From NCBI RefSeq assembly GCF_000526215.1, contig NZ_JAFQ01000004.1, positions 2,666,001 through 2,730,000 of the forward strand: a stretch of 64,000 nucleotides of DNA. The letters run 5' to 3'. The DNA is from Nocardia sp. BMG51109. Its GTDB lineage: Bacteria > Actinomycetota > Actinomycetes > Mycobacteriales > Mycobacteriaceae. Positions 36,282 through 46,887 of the stretch are shown here, piece by piece. The notes below the pieces were generated by a model that was given only the letters and a program-made list of their open reading frames with translations, was not told the origin of the DNA and made no database searches. The position numbers and the translations under genes are program-made. Numbering within the stretch: the first letter of the stretch is position 1; every line of letters begins with the position of its first letter.

Positions 36282-36704
36282 GTGAGTTACGCGGGCGATA
36301 TCACCCCGCAGCAGGCGTGGGATCTGTTGCGCGACAACCCGGACGCGGTGCTGGTGGATGTGCGCACCGAGGCCGAGTGGCGGTTCGTCGGGGTGCCGGA
36401 CACCAGTTCCCTCGATCGGCCGACCGCGCTGATCGAATGGGTCGACATCGCGGGCGCGCCGAACGGGCGGTTCGTGGATCAGCTGAAAGAGGTGCTCGCC
36501 GAGCGCGATTCGGACGGGAGCGGGCCGGTGATCTTCCTGTGCCGGTCCGGTCAGCGCTCGCAGGGCGCCGCGGCGGCCTCGACGGCGGCCGGATTCGCGC
36601 CGTCCTACAACGTGCTCGAGGGGTTCGAGGGTCCGCTGGACGCCGACGCTCATCGCGGCGGCGCCGGGTGGCGGGCGCACGGGCTGCCGTGGAGGCAGTC
36701 GTGA
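36282..36704 (+). CDS. Rhodanese-domain protein (Rv0390-like)
   Basis: 140 residues from GTG 36282, preceded by AGGAGGT at 7 nt. Single rhodanese domain: ITPQQAWDLLRDNPDAVLVD, then VRTEAEWRFVGVP and the active loop FLCRSGQRSQGAA with the persulfide-carrying cysteine. Its TGA overlaps the metZ GTG (GTGA). Coupling to metZ under a SAM riboswitch, as in mycobacteria, suggests it supplies or carries sulfane sulfur for homocysteine formation. Confidence 0.88.
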   Translation: MSYAGDITPQQAWDLLRDNPDAVLVDVRTEAEWRFVGVPDTSSLDRPTALIEWVDIAGAPNGRFVDQLKEVLAERDSDGSGPVIFLCRSGQRSQGAAAASTAAGFAPSYNVLEGFEGPLDADAHRGGAGWRAHGLPWRQS

Positions 36705-37915
36705 TCACCGGGGGCGCCTTCGACAAGCCGCTGCCCGACGGCGTCGGCTCGGCGACGCTGGGCGTGCGCGGCGGCCTGCGGCGGTCCGGGTTCGAGGAGA
36801 CCTCCGAGGCGCTGTATCTGTCCTCCGGGTTCGTGTACGAGAGCGCCGAGGCGGCCGAGGCCGCATTCACCGGCGACGTCGAGCATTTCGTGTACTCGCG
36901 CTACGGCAATCCGACGGTCGCCATGTTCGAGGAGCGGATGCGGCTGCTGGAGGGCGCCGAGGCATGCTTCGCGACGGCCAGCGGCATGTCGGCCGTGTTC
37001 ACCTCGCTCGCGGCGTTACTGGGCACCGGTGACCGGCTGGTGGCCGCGCGCAGCCTGTTCGGCTCCTGTTTCGTGGTGTGCAACGAGATCCTGCCGCGCT
37101 GGGGCGTGGAGACCGTCTTCGTCGACGGTGAGGACCCCGCGCAGTGGGAGGAGGCGCTGTCGAAGCCCACCCGGGCGGTGTTCTTCGAGACGCCGGCCAA
37201 TCCCATGCAGAGCCTGGTGGACGTCCGGCGGGTGGCCGAGCTGGCGCATGCCGCCGGCGCGAAGGTGGTGCTGGACAACGTCTTCGCCACGCCGCTGTTA
37301 CAGCGCAGCCTGGACCTGGGCGCCGACGTGGTGGTGTATTCGGGCACCAAGCACATCGACGGTCAGGGGCGGGTGCTCGGCGGCGCGATCCTCGGCACGG
37401 CCGACTACATCGACGGTCCGGTGAAGCACCTGATGCGGCACACCGGCCCCGCGCTCAGCCCGTTCAACGCCTGGACCCTGCTCAAGGGCCTGGAGACCAT
37501 GCCGCTGCGGGTGGGCCGGTCGGCCGAGTCGGCGCTGCGGATCGCGGAGTTCCTGGAGGGGCATCCGGCGGTGTCGTGGACGAAATACCCGTTCCTGCCG
37601 TCCCATCCGCAACACGAGCTGGCCACGCGGCAGATGTCGGGCGGCGGCACCGTGGTCACCTTCGAGCTGGCGTCGCTCGCGGACGAAGGGAAGAAGCGCG
37701 CGTTCGAGGTGCTGAACCGGTTGCGCATCGTCGACATCTCCAACAACCTCGGCGATGCCAAGACCCTGATCACGCATCCGGCCACCACCACCCACCGGGC
37801 GATGGGGCCGGAAGGCCGTGCGGCCGTGGGGATTACCGACGGCGTGGTACGGATCTCCGTGGGCCTGGAGGACGTCGAGGATCTGCTCGGCGACCTGGAT
37901 CAGGCGCTGAGCTGA
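36701..37915 (+). CDS. metZ: O-succinylhomoserine sulfhydrylase
   Basis: 404 residues (mycobacterial MetZ about 406). Start GTG 36701 follows GGAGG and overlaps the rhodanese stop. Cys/Met-metabolism PLP fold: FVYSRYGNPTVAMFEERM, DNVFATPLLQ with the PLP-pairing aspartate, and YSGTKHIDGQGR with the Schiff-base lysine. It makes homocysteine from O-succinylhomoserine and sulfide, bypassing cystathionine. It is controlled by the SAM-IV riboswitch upstream of the rhodanese gene. Confidence 0.94.
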   Translation: MITGGAFDKPLPDGVGSATLGVRGGLRRSGFEETSEALYLSSGFVYESAEAAEAAFTGDVEHFVYSRYGNPTVAMFEERMRLLEGAEACFATASGMSAVFTSLAALLGTGDRLVAARSLFGSCFVVCNEILPRWGVETVFVDGEDPAQWEEALSKPTRAVFFETPANPMQSLVDVRRVAELAHAAGAKVVLDNVFATPLLQRSLDLGADVVVYSGTKHIDGQGRVLGGAILGTADYIDGPVKHLMRHTGPALSPFNAWTLLKGLETMPLRVGRSAESALRIAEFLEGHPAVSWTKYPFLPSHPQHELATRQMSGGGTVVTFELASLADEGKKRAFEVLNRLRIVDISNNLGDAKTLITHPATTTHRAMGPEGRAAVGITDGVVRISVGLEDVEDLLGDLDQALS

Positions 37916-37923
37916 TCGGCCGG

Positions 37924-37948
37924 GGGCCGGGCGTCCGGCGTCCGGCCC
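37924..37948. terminator. Hairpin between convergent metZ and nrdF
   Basis: GGGCCGG (37924-37930) and CCGGCCC (37942-37948) form a 7-bp GC stem with an 11-nt loop, 8 bp after the metZ stop and 37 bp past the nrdF end, so it may serve both transcripts. Confidence 0.5.
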
Positions 37949-37984
37949 TGGCTCGGGAGCCGGTCCGGGTTCAGAAGTCCGGGT

Positions 37985-39041
<1,057 letters not shown>

Positions 39042-39324
39042 ACCGCGAGGGCCGTGTTGCGCCGTCTGTTTCTCCAGTCTGCTCCCGATCCGGACGTGGT
39101 GGGTCGACGCCGCGCGCATAGCACCTGGTCGCCGCGGCGCGGTGGCCCGGAACCTGTGCCAGGCTCGACGGAGATGATGTGACCAGGTGTTCGGCGGCGT
39201 CGGACTGGGTGGTCATGTCCTCGGCGTAGCAGGATTCGGTGCCCGGCCGGAGCGCTGCGACCGGTGGGGATCCGCTGCCGATGTGGCCGCCGGCGGATCA
39301 GGGCGACTGTGGAATGACAGGTGT

Positions 39325-40125
39325 TCAGACCGAGAACGGGTTCGAAGTGTGGCCGACCAGGTCCGCGACGGAGTCGATGACCGTCGTCGGGCGGTACGGA
39401 TAGTGCTCCACGGACTCCTTCGTGGAGATGCCCGAGGTGACCAGGATCGTGCGCATGCCCGCCTCCAGGCCGGCGATCACGTCGGTGTCCATGCGGTCGC
39501 CGATCATCACCGCCGACTGGGAGTGCGCGCCGATGCGGCGCAATGCCGAGCGCATCATCAGCGGGTTCGGCTTGCCGACGTAGTACGGGTCGCGGCCGGT
39601 GGCGCGGGTGATGAGGGCGGCGACGGAACCCGTCGCGGGCAGCAGGCCCTCGCGGGACGGGCCGGTCGCATCCGGATTGGTGGCGATGAACCGGGCACCG
39701 CGCTCGACCAGCCGGATGGCGGTGGTGATCGCCTCGAAGGAGTAGGTGCGGGTCTCGCCGAGGACCACGTAGTCCGGGTCGCTGTCGGTCAGCACGTAGC
39801 CGATTTCGTGCAGCGCCGTGGTCAGCCCGGACTCGCCGACCACGTAGGCGGTGCCGCCGGGGCGCTGCTCGTCGAGGAATGTCGCGGTGGCCAGCGCCGA
39901 GGTCCAGATCGCCTCCGCCGGAATGTCCAGGCCGGTGTGCCGCAGCCGGGCCTGCAGGTCGCGCGGGGTGCGGATGGAGTTGTTGGTCAGCACCAGGAAC
40001 GGGATCTCCGCGGCGCGCAGTTCGGCCAGGAACCTGTCGGCGCCCGGCACCAGATGGTCCTCGTGTACCAGCACCCCGTCCATATCGGTGAGGTAGGAAA
40101 GGATGGGTTCGTCGTCGGCGGTCAC
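39325..40125 (-). CDS. HAD-IIA family phosphatase (NagD-like)
   Basis: 266 residues from GTG 40125. HAD motif I LTDMDGVLVHEDHLVPGA (DxDGVL), motif II LVLTNNS, cap region typical of class IIA, motif III lysine in YVGKPNPLMM, and motif IV GDRMDTDVIAGLEAGM. Family members dephosphorylate small sugar or nucleotide phosphates (UMP, p-nitrophenyl phosphate, glycerol phosphate). Specific substrate unknown. It is divergent from fgd across about 285 bp that holds no other gene. Confidence 0.88.
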   Translation of the reverse strand: MTADDEPILSYLTDMDGVLVHEDHLVPGADRFLAELRAAEIPFLVLTNNSIRTPRDLQARLRHTGLDIPAEAIWTSALATATFLDEQRPGGTAYVVGESGLTTALHEIGYVLTDSDPDYVVLGETRTYSFEAITTAIRLVERGARFIATNPDATGPSREGLLPATGSVAALITRATGRDPYYVGKPNPLMMRSALRRIGAHSQSAVMIGDRMDTDVIAGLEAGMRTILVTSGISTKESVEHYPYRPTTVIDSVADLVGHTSNPFSV

Positions 40126-40409
40126 CAGTCAATTCTGAGCTATCGGTTGTTCGGATGTGGACAACTCGGGAAGTTGCGACCATTCACACAGCGGCCGGCC
40201 GCGCTGACTATGTTCGAGAAGAAGGTCCGGCCCGAGTGGCCGGGCGCAGGCGGCGGAGCGCTACATGCGGGCCTCTGCCGCCGCGAGGGCCCGGGTGCGT
40301 GCCGCGGTGATCGCCCGCCGCGAAATACGGCGGGATCGCCCGGCGCTGCATTCGATCGACGGGGCATGTGCCCCGCAGCAGGCAAGCGACAGCGAACAGG
40401 AGTGGCGCA

Positions 40410-41417
40410 GTGAGTGGACTCAAGCTCGGGTACAAGGCGTCGGCGGAACAGTTCGGTCCCCGGGAGCTGGTGGAGCTCGGGGTTCTCGTCGAGGAGCACG
40501 GGCTCGACAGTGCCACGGTCAGCGACCATTTCCAGCCGTGGCGGCACGAGGGCGGGCATGCGCCGTTCTCGCTGGCGTGGATGACCGCGGTGGGCGAGCG
40601 CACCCGGCGGATCCAGCTCGGCACCTCCGTGCTCACCCCGACCTTCCGGTACAACCCGGCCGTGATCGCGCAGGCGTTCGCGTCCATGGGCTGCCTGTAC
40701 CCCGATCGCATCATGCTGGGCGTGGGAACGGGGGAGGCGCTCAACGAGATCGCCACCGGGTACAAGGGTGAGTGGCCGGAGTTCAAGGAGCGGTTCGCCC
40801 GCCTGCGGGAGTCCGTCGATCTGATGCGGGCGCTGTGGACCGGCGACCGGGTGACGTTCGAGGGCCAGTACTACACCACCGTCGGCGCCTCCATCTACGA
40901 CGTGCCGAAGGGCGGCATCCCGATCTACGTCGCCGCGGGCGGGCCGCTGGTGGCCCGGTACGCCGGTCGCGCCGGGGACGGCTTCATCTGCACCTCCGGC
41001 AAGGGCATGGACCTCTACACCGAGAAGCTGATGCCGGCCGTCGACGAGGGCACCGCCAAGGTCGGGCGCACGCGCGACGACATCGATCGGATGATCGAGA
41101 TCAAGATCTCCTACGACACCGATCCGGAACTGGCGCTGGAGAATACGCGGTTCTGGGCGCCGCTGTCGCTGACCGCCGAGCAGAAGCACAGCATCACCGA
41201 CCCGATCGAGATGGAGGCCGCCGCCGACGCGCTGCCGATCGAGCAGATCGCCAAGCGTTGGATCGTGGCCAGCGATCCCGATGAGGCCGTGGCACAGATC
41301 AAGCCCTACCTGGACGCGGGGCTGAACCACCTGGTCTTCCACGCACCCGGACACGACCAGAAGCGCTTCCTGGACCTGTTCCAGCGCGATCTGGCGCCGC
41401 GGTTGCGGGCGCTGTAA
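40410..41417 (+). CDS. fgd: F420-dependent glucose-6-phosphate dehydrogenase
   Basis: 335 residues from GTG 40410, with AGGAG 7 nt upstream. It follows M. tuberculosis Fgd1 (336 aa) closely: [31 protein letters not shown] with the catalytic histidine, [30 protein letters not shown] and [15 protein letters not shown]. It oxidises glucose-6-phosphate to 6-phosphogluconolactone while reducing coenzyme F420, the source of F420H2 for enzymes such as the LLM protein at 43.7 kb. Followed by pta-ackA as in mycobacteria, but with three genes inserted. Confidence 0.96.
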   Translation: MSGLKLGYKASAEQFGPRELVELGVLVEEHGLDSATVSDHFQPWRHEGGHAPFSLAWMTAVGERTRRIQLGTSVLTPTFRYNPAVIAQAFASMGCLYPDRIMLGVGTGEALNEIATGYKGEWPEFKERFARLRESVDLMRALWTGDRVTFEGQYYTTVGASIYDVPKGGIPIYVAAGGPLVARYAGRAGDGFICTSGKGMDLYTEKLMPAVDEGTAKVGRTRDDIDRMIEIKISYDTDPELALENTRFWAPLSLTAEQKHSITDPIEMEAAADALPIEQIAKRWIVASDPDEAVAQIKPYLDAGLNHLVFHAPGHDQKRFLDLFQRDLAPRLRAL

Positions 41418-41637
41418 AAGTATCGGGCCCGGTCGTCGAGAATGCTTGTCGGCGACCGGGTTCGGTACGAGACGGGGCGAGTTCCGGCCGTGCGGATCCC
41501 GCCTGAGCGCGTGGCCGACCCACGTGCTGCCTATACCGCTGCCCTGTCGTTGCCGCAGCGCTGCCACTGGTCTATTTCGCTGTGGCGCAACCGAAGCCGG
41601 GCCTTCTACCGTGAGGGTGAGTCCGAGGGGGCCCGCG

Positions 41638-41781
41638 GTGAAGCGCTTACTGTTCCTCATGATTGCGTTGGTAGTCGGCGTATCGACCTATGACTACGGC
41701 AGATCGGCAGGTCACTACGGGTTCATCGTCGTGGCCGGTGTTCTCGCCGCCTTGCTGCTGGCCGCCAAGTTCATCGAGTAG
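41638..41781 (+). CDS. 47-residue membrane protein
   Basis: GTG 41638 has GAGGGG 7 nt upstream. Two hydrophobic stretches (LLFLMIALVVGVSTYDYG and YGFIVVAGVLAALLLAAK) separated by GRSAGH give a hairpin-like small membrane protein. The frame remains open upstream, but that part is Arg/Pro-rich and lacks a ribosome-binding site. No family recognised; it sits between fgd and the convergent aldo/keto reductase. Confidence 0.55.
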   Translation: MKRLLFLMIALVVGVSTYDYGRSAGHYGFIVVAGVLAALLLAAKFIE

Positions 41782-41837
41782 GTACCGGTGCCCGGCGGGA
41801 TCGGGACCCGGGGTGCACCGATGGGAATCGTTGCGGT

Positions 41838-42887
41838 TCACCAGGAGACGTGACGGCGGCGACGCTTCGGGTCGGCGAGTACGGCCGCGCCGTAGCCGGT
41901 GTCTTCGGGGTTGAGATCGACACCCGGCGCGACGATGCGATCGATGCGGTCGAGTACCGCAGGGTCCAGGACGATGTCCGCGGCGGCCAGTTGGCTCTGG
42001 AGGTGTTCGGCGGTGCGGGGACCGATGATCGCCGCGGACACCGCCGGATGGGTGGTGACGAAGGCGAGTGCCAGCTGGATCAGAGTCAGGCCGGACTCGT
42101 CGGCGAGGGCGGCGAGTTCGGTGGCGGCGGCGAGCTTGGCCCGGTTGCCGGGGATGCTCAGGTCGTAGTGGGCGAGCGTGGTCGGGAAGGACATCGTCCG
42201 GGTGCGGTGGCTGGTCGGGTCGGTCGCGTCGCGACGCCAGCGGCCGGACAGCCATCCACCGGCCAGCGGGCTCCACGCCAGTACTCCCATTCGACAGGTC
42301 TCGCAGGTCGGCAGCACGTCGGCCTCGATGCCCCGGGTCAGCAGGGAGTACGGGGGCTGTTCGCAGACGAAGCGTTCGCGGTGCCGGCGCTCGGCGGTCC
42401 ACTGGGCCTGCACGAGCGTCGAGGGGGAGAACGTCGACGAGCCCGCGTAGCGGATCTTGCCCGCGCGAACGAGGTCGGTCAGCGCGCCCAGGGTCTCGTC
42501 GAGATCGGTGGCGGGATCGGGGCGGTGCACCTGGTAGAGGTCGATGTGATCGGTGTCCAGGCGGCGCAGGCTCGCCTCGCAGGCGCGGATGATCCAGCGT
42601 CGGGACGCGCCGCGTTCGTTGCGGCCCGGGCCCATCGGGCTGGATACCTTTGTCGCCAGGACGATTTCGTCGCGCCGCCCGGCGAGTGCCTTCCCGACGA
42701 TCACCTCGGACTCGCCGCCCGAATACACGTCGGCCGTGTCGATGATGTTGATGCCCGCGTCCACCGCGGCACGGATGATGCCGATCGACTCGCCGTGATC
42801 GGGATTTCCCCACTGCCCGAACATCATCGAGCCCAGGCACAGCGAGCTGACCTGGACTCCGGTACTTCCCAGCGTGCGGTACTGCAT
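41838..42887 (-). CDS. Aldo/keto reductase
   Basis: 349 residues from ATG 42887, with AGAAGGG upstream. AKR (alpha/beta)8 motifs: NIIDTADVYSGGESEVIVG with the catalytic Asp and Tyr, ATKVSSPMG with the lysine, YQVHRPDP with the histidine, and the NADPH site near SAAIIGPRTAEHLQSQ. An NADPH-dependent carbonyl reductase of unknown substrate. The divergent TetR gene and the two operator-like palindromes between them make it a likely repressor target, and so possibly induced by electrophiles or a xenobiotic. Confidence 0.88.
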   Translation of the reverse strand: MQYRTLGSTGVQVSSLCLGSMMFGQWGNPDHGESIGIIRAAVDAGINIIDTADVYSGGESEVIVGKALAGRRDEIVLATKVSSPMGPGRNERGASRRWIIRACEASLRRLDTDHIDLYQVHRPDPATDLDETLGALTDLVRAGKIRYAGSSTFSPSTLVQAQWTAERRHRERFVCEQPPYSLLTRGIEADVLPTCETCRMGVLAWSPLAGGWLSGRWRRDATDPTSHRTRTMSFPTTLAHYDLSIPGNRAKLAAATELAALADESGLTLIQLALAFVTTHPAVSAAIIGPRTAEHLQSQLAAADIVLDPAVLDRIDRIVAPGVDLNPEDTGYGAAVLADPKRRRRHVSW

Positions 42888-42941
42888 GAACGGCCCTTCT
42901 GCGGATGTGGAAGCGCGACCGGCGGGTGCTACCGTCGCAGC

Positions 42942-42961
42942 AAGCGGAGTAGGCTCCGCTT
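42942..42961. promoter_or_regulatory. TetR operator palindrome 1
   Basis: AAGCGGAG-TAGG-CTCCGCTT, perfect 8-bp arms with a 4-bp centre, between the divergent aldo/keto reductase and TetR genes. Confidence 0.65.
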
Positions 42962-42974
42962 ACCGTCCCACATT

Positions 42975-42994
42975 AAGTGGAGCCGACTCCGTAT
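42975..42994. promoter_or_regulatory. TetR operator palindrome 2 (degenerate)
   Basis: AAGTGGAG-CCGA-CTCCGTAT has the same GGAG-N4-CTCC core and length as palindrome 1, 33 bp away centre to centre (about three helical turns), 20 bp before the TetR start. Two sites of different strength would allow graded autoregulation. Confidence 0.55.
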
Positions 42995-43013
42995 AGCAAC
43001 CAGGGAGGCGACC

Positions 43014-43619
43014 ATGGCCGATCCGAGCGCCCGGCCGACCCGGGCCGATGCGCGAGCCAACGAGGACAAACTGCTCGCCGCGGCCGCCGCGGCCTTCGCC
43101 CGGGACGGCGCCGCCGCGACCTTGAAGCAGATCGCCAAGGACGCCGGCGTCGGCATCGGCACCCTGTACCGCCGCTTCCCGACCCGCGAGCAACTCGTCG
43201 ACGCCACCTACCGCTACGAGACCGCCCGCCTCGCCGCCCGGCCCGCGGCCCTGCTCGGTGCGCTGCCCGCCGACCGAGCCCTGCGGACATGGATGTCCGA
43301 GGTGCTGGACTACCTCGCTACCAAGCACGGCATGGCCGACACGCTCAAATCCCTCCTCCGGAGCGATGAGCGGCTGAGTTCACAGACGCGCGAGCAGCTG
43401 ACCGGTGCGGTCGAGGAGTTCCGCCTCGCGGGAATCGCCCAGGACGTGATCCGGCAGGACGTGCCCGCCTCCGACATTCTCGCGGCCCTGGCGGGTGTCA
43501 CCCTCGTAGCCGGGTCCGGCCACCAGCGGGGGCAGGCCGAACGCCTGCTCGATCTGCTGATGGACGGCATCACCCGCCCGAACGGATGGGGCGGGACCGA
43601 ACTCGCGGAGGCGCCGTGA
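43014..43619 (+). CDS. TetR/AcrR-family repressor
   Basis: 201 residues from ATG 43014, preceded by GGGAGG. The N-terminal helix-turn-helix covers about 17-60 (KLLAAAAAAFARDGAAATLK, QIAKDAGVGIGTLYRRFPTR). The C-terminal ligand-binding helices (70-195) are in the SBP/AcrR-type arrangement. Two palindromes directly upstream are its probable operators. Divergent from the aldo/keto reductase, which is the natural target. Confidence 0.88.
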   Translation: MADPSARPTRADARANEDKLLAAAAAAFARDGAAATLKQIAKDAGVGIGTLYRRFPTREQLVDATYRYETARLAARPAALLGALPADRALRTWMSEVLDYLATKHGMADTLKSLLRSDERLSSQTREQLTGAVEEFRLAGIAQDVIRQDVPASDILAALAGVTLVAGSGHQRGQAERLLDLLMDGITRPNGWGGTELAEAP

Positions 43620-43683
43620 TGATTGATCGTGCCCGCCCCGGCGGCCGTGCTCGCGCAGACTCGGCGAACCGACCTTCGGGGAA

Positions 43684-44487
43684 TTACAAGGCGGACTTGA
43701 CTTTTGCGATGAACTCGTAGACACGACGCCAGTCGTCGAAGAACGGTGCGACGATCACCCTCTCGACGCCTGCGGCGGCGTACGCCGATATCTTGTCGGT
43801 CGCCTCGGCGAGGTCCGTGGGCAGCGCGGTGACGACGGTGACGGCGGGGGTGGGGCGGTTCACCGCCGCGGCCCGCTCGGCCAATTCCGCCTTCGCCGTA
43901 GTCAGTTCGTCGGGAGTCGGGTCCATGCCGATCCAGCCGTCGGCATGGGTCGCGGTGCGGCGCAGGGCCGCGGTTCCGTTGCCCGCCACCAGGATCGGCG
44001 GGACGGTCGCGCCCGGGGACAGCGCCACCTCGGTGCCGTCCGGCAAGACCGCCTGACGCCCGGCGATCAGATCGGGGAGGACGGCCAGCGCCTCGTCGGT
44101 GCGCCGTCCGCGGCCGGTGAACTCCTGTCCCGCCGCTCGCCAGCCGATGTCACCGTGCGCCGGGTTGCCGGTGCCGACGCCGAGCAGGATCCGGTCGCCG
44201 GACAGGTATTGCAGCGTGGCAACCTGCTTGGCCGCCCAGGCGGCCGGGCGCAGGGCCAGCAGCAGCACGCCGAACCCCACGCGGATCCGCTCGGTCACCG
44301 CCGCCGCGGTGGCCACCACCGCGGTGCTCTCCAGAATCGGCGCGCTGGCCACCAGGTGATCGGTGGACCATACCGAATCCAGGCCCCCCGCTTCGGCCAG
44401 TCGCGCCGCGGCTCGCACGTCGCCGAGGACGGGGTGGTCGGGATCGGGCGTGGAGGTCGGGAGAAACGCGCCGAGATCGATCGTCAT
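43684..44487 (-). CDS. LLM-class (luciferase-like, probably F420-dependent) oxidoreductase
   Basis: 267 residues from ATG 44487; no ribosome-binding site is visible. Motifs of the class: LAEAGGLDSVWSTDHLVAS, RIRVGFGVLLLALRP, LLGVGTGNPAHGDIGW, ILVAGNGTAALRRTATHADG and a C-terminal VERVIVAPFFDDW. The protein is shorter than most members because it lacks much of the insertion between strands 6 and 7. Nearby fgd would supply F420H2. Substrate unknown. Confidence 0.8.
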   Translation of the reverse strand: MTIDLGAFLPTSTPDPDHPVLGDVRAAARLAEAGGLDSVWSTDHLVASAPILESTAVVATAAAVTERIRVGFGVLLLALRPAAWAAKQVATLQYLSGDRILLGVGTGNPAHGDIGWRAAGQEFTGRGRRTDEALAVLPDLIAGRQAVLPDGTEVALSPGATVPPILVAGNGTAALRRTATHADGWIGMDPTPDELTTAKAELAERAAAVNRPTPAVTVVTALPTDLAEATDKISAYAAAGVERVIVAPFFDDWRRVYEFIAKVKSAL

Positions 44488-44612
44488 GCCGAGTGGAACC
44501 GGCGGTGGCGGCGGATGATTCCGGCATGTCGGACATAACGATGCGTGGCCCGAGGGAATGTGATTTCCGGAAATTCGCCAGTTCGCCACCGGGCCGGCCG
44601 GCAATCGGTCAC

Positions 44613-44625
44613 TAAGCTCTCGGGC
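44613..44625 (+). promoter_or_regulatory. Probable -10 element of pta (leaderless start)
   Basis: TAAGCT (44613-44618) fits TANNNT and is followed by 7 nt, then ATG 44626. No Shine-Dalgarno sequence is present. Confidence 0.45.
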
Positions 44626-46701
44626 ATGGCCGATACCGCTCCGTCCACCGTGTACATCGCCTCGCTCGAGGGCGACACCGGCAAGTCGACGGTGGCGCTG
44701 GGGACGCTGCAGATGCTGTCCGCCACGACGCCGCGGGGCGGGGTCTTCCGGCCGATCATGCGCTCGGCGACCGAACCGGACTACATCCTGGAGCTGCTGC
44801 TCGAGTACTGCACCGCGGATATCGACTACGAACAGGCCTGCGGCGTCACCTACGAGCAGGTGCACGCCGACCCGGACGCGGCGATCAGCGAGATCGTCAT
44901 GCGGTTCCACGAGATGGCCAAGGTCTGCGACGCCGTGGTGGTGGTCGGCAGCGACTACACCGATGTGGCCAGTCCCAGCGAGCTGCGGTACAACGCGCGC
45001 ATCGCGGTGAATCTGGGCGCGCCGGTGTTGCTGGTGCTGCGCGGTTCCGGGCGCACACCGGAGCAGATGGTGCAGGTTGCCGAGCTGTGCCAGGGCGAGC
45101 TGGCGCAGGAGCACGCCCACCTCACCGCCGTCGTGGTCAACCGATGCGATCCGGACCGGCTCGACGAGATCGCCGATGCGGTGCGGGTGGCCGGCCCGCC
45201 GGTGTGGACGCTGCCGGAGGTGCCGCTGCTCACCGCGCCCACCATGTCCGAACTGTCCGGGGCGATCGGCGGCGAGTTGTACTCGGGCGATCCGGAGCTG
45301 TTGCAGCGCGAGGCGCTGTCGGTCATGGTCGGCGGCATGACCGCCGAGCACATTCTGGAGCGGCTCACCGACGGCGCCGCCGTCATCGTCCCGGGCGATC
45401 GCTCGGACGCGCTGCTGGCGCTGGTGAACGCCCATGAGGCGGAAGGGTTTCCGTCGTTGTCGGGCATCATCATGAACGGCGACATCCGGCCCGAGCCCAC
45501 GGTCGCGCGGCTGATCGACGGCATGCGGCCGAAGCTGCCGATCCTCACGACCCCGCTGGGCACCTACGACACCGCCAATGCCGCCGCCCGCACCCGCGGC
45601 CGGGTCTCGCTGTCGAGCATCCGCAAGGTCGACACCGCGCTCGCCCTGATGGAGCAGCGGGTGGACGGGCGCAAGCTGCTGGAACTCGTGGCGGTGCCCG
45701 AACCGGCGGTGGTGGTGACCCCGCAGATGTTCGAATATCAGCTGGTGGAGCGGGCCCGGGGGGACCGGCGCCGGATCGTGCTGCCCGAGGGCGACGACGA
45801 CCGCATTCTCCGCGCCGCCGGCCGGGTGCTGCAACGCAAGATCGCCGATCTGACCATCCTCGGCGACGAGGCCGCCGTCCGCGGGCGGGCCGCCGAACTC
45901 GGCCTCGACCTCGAGGCGGCGCAGGTGCTCGATCCGCGCACCAGCGATCTGTGCGAGGAGTTCGCGGAGGAATACGCAAAGCTGCGGGCGCACAAGGGGA
46001 TGACGGTGGAGCGGGCCCGCGAAGTGGTCACCGACATCTCGTATTTCGGCACGATGATGGTGCACGAGGGGATCGCCGACGGGATGGTGTCCGGGGCGGC
46101 GCACACCACCGCGCACACCATCCGCCCGTCGTTCGAGATCATCAAGACCGAGCAGGGCGTTTCGACGGTTTCCAGCGTGTTCCTCATGTGCCTGGCCGAC
46201 CGGGTGCTCACCTACGGCGACTGCGCCGTGGTGCCCGACCCGACCGCCGAACAGCTGGCCGATATCGCCATCTCCTCGTCGCGGACCGCCGAGCGGTTCG
46301 GTATCGATCCGCGAGTGGCGATGCTGTCGTACTCGACCGGGGAATCGGGCACCGGCGCCGATGTCGACAAGGTGCGCACGGCCACCAAGCTCGTGCACGA
46401 GCGGGCCCCGCAGCTGCTGGTGGAGGGGCCGATCCAGTACGACGCGGCGATCGAGCCCACGGTGGCCAGCACCAAATTACCGAACTCGGAAGTCGCCGGG
46501 CGCGCAACGGTTTTCATCTTCCCCGACCTGAACACCGGCAACAACACCTACAAGGCCGTGCAGCGCAGCGCGGGCGCGGTGGCGATCGGCCCGGTGCTCC
46601 AAGGGCTGCGCAAGCCGGTCAACGACCTGTCCCGTGGCGCCCTGGTCGCCGACATCGTCAACACCATCGCCATCACCGCGATCCAGGCGCAGTCGGAATG
46701 A
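44626..46701 (+). CDS. pta: Phosphate acetyltransferase
   Basis: 691 residues, the long Pta form (M. tuberculosis 690). The N-terminal P-loop domain (SLEGDTGKSTVALGTLQML) and middle DRTGG domain are regulatory. The C-terminal PTA/PTB domain (about 375-690) holds RIVLPEGDDDRILRAAGRV, VSGAAHTTAHTIRPS and SYSTGESGTGADVDKVR. It interconverts acetyl-CoA and acetyl phosphate. ackA follows after 186 bp. ATG 44626 fits the mycobacterial N-terminus and the leaderless spacing. Confidence 0.95.
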   Translation: MADTAPSTVYIASLEGDTGKSTVALGTLQMLSATTPRGGVFRPIMRSATEPDYILELLLEYCTADIDYEQACGVTYEQVHADPDAAISEIVMRFHEMAKVCDAVVVVGSDYTDVASPSELRYNARIAVNLGAPVLLVLRGSGRTPEQMVQVAELCQGELAQEHAHLTAVVVNRCDPDRLDEIADAVRVAGPPVWTLPEVPLLTAPTMSELSGAIGGELYSGDPELLQREALSVMVGGMTAEHILERLTDGAAVIVPGDRSDALLALVNAHEAEGFPSLSGIIMNGDIRPEPTVARLIDGMRPKLPILTTPLGTYDTANAAARTRGRVSLSSIRKVDTALALMEQRVDGRKLLELVAVPEPAVVVTPQMFEYQLVERARGDRRRIVLPEGDDDRILRAAGRVLQRKIADLTILGDEAAVRGRAAELGLDLEAAQVLDPRTSDLCEEFAEEYAKLRAHKGMTVERAREVVTDISYFGTMMVHEGIADGMVSGAAHTTAHTIRPSFEIIKTEQGVSTVSSVFLMCLADRVLTYGDCAVVPDPTAEQLADIAISSSRTAERFGIDPRVAMLSYSTGESGTGADVDKVRTATKLVHERAPQLLVEGPIQYDAAIEPTVASTKLPNSEVAGRATVFIFPDLNTGNNTYKAVQRSAGAVAIGPVLQGLRKPVNDLSRGALVADIVNTIAITAIQAQSE

Positions 46702-46887
46702 GCGCGAACGCCGGTGCCGGCACGAGAGCGTCACGCAGGCGTGCGGACGCGCTGCGGCGGGCGTGGCGTGCGCAGTACGGCTCGGCACGACAGTGCGGGA
46801 CGCCCGTTCGAGCAGGGCAGGGCACGGAATGAGGGGCACCCCCTCGGCGTTGCCCGCGACAGGGGCACACGGCAGACAGGAGGCGCG

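Noticed and set aside
44488..46398. Minus-strand extension of the LLM-protein frame through pta
   Set aside because: The extension is His/Arg/Gly-rich and antisense to the well-supported pta gene; the LLM family N-terminus starts at 44487.
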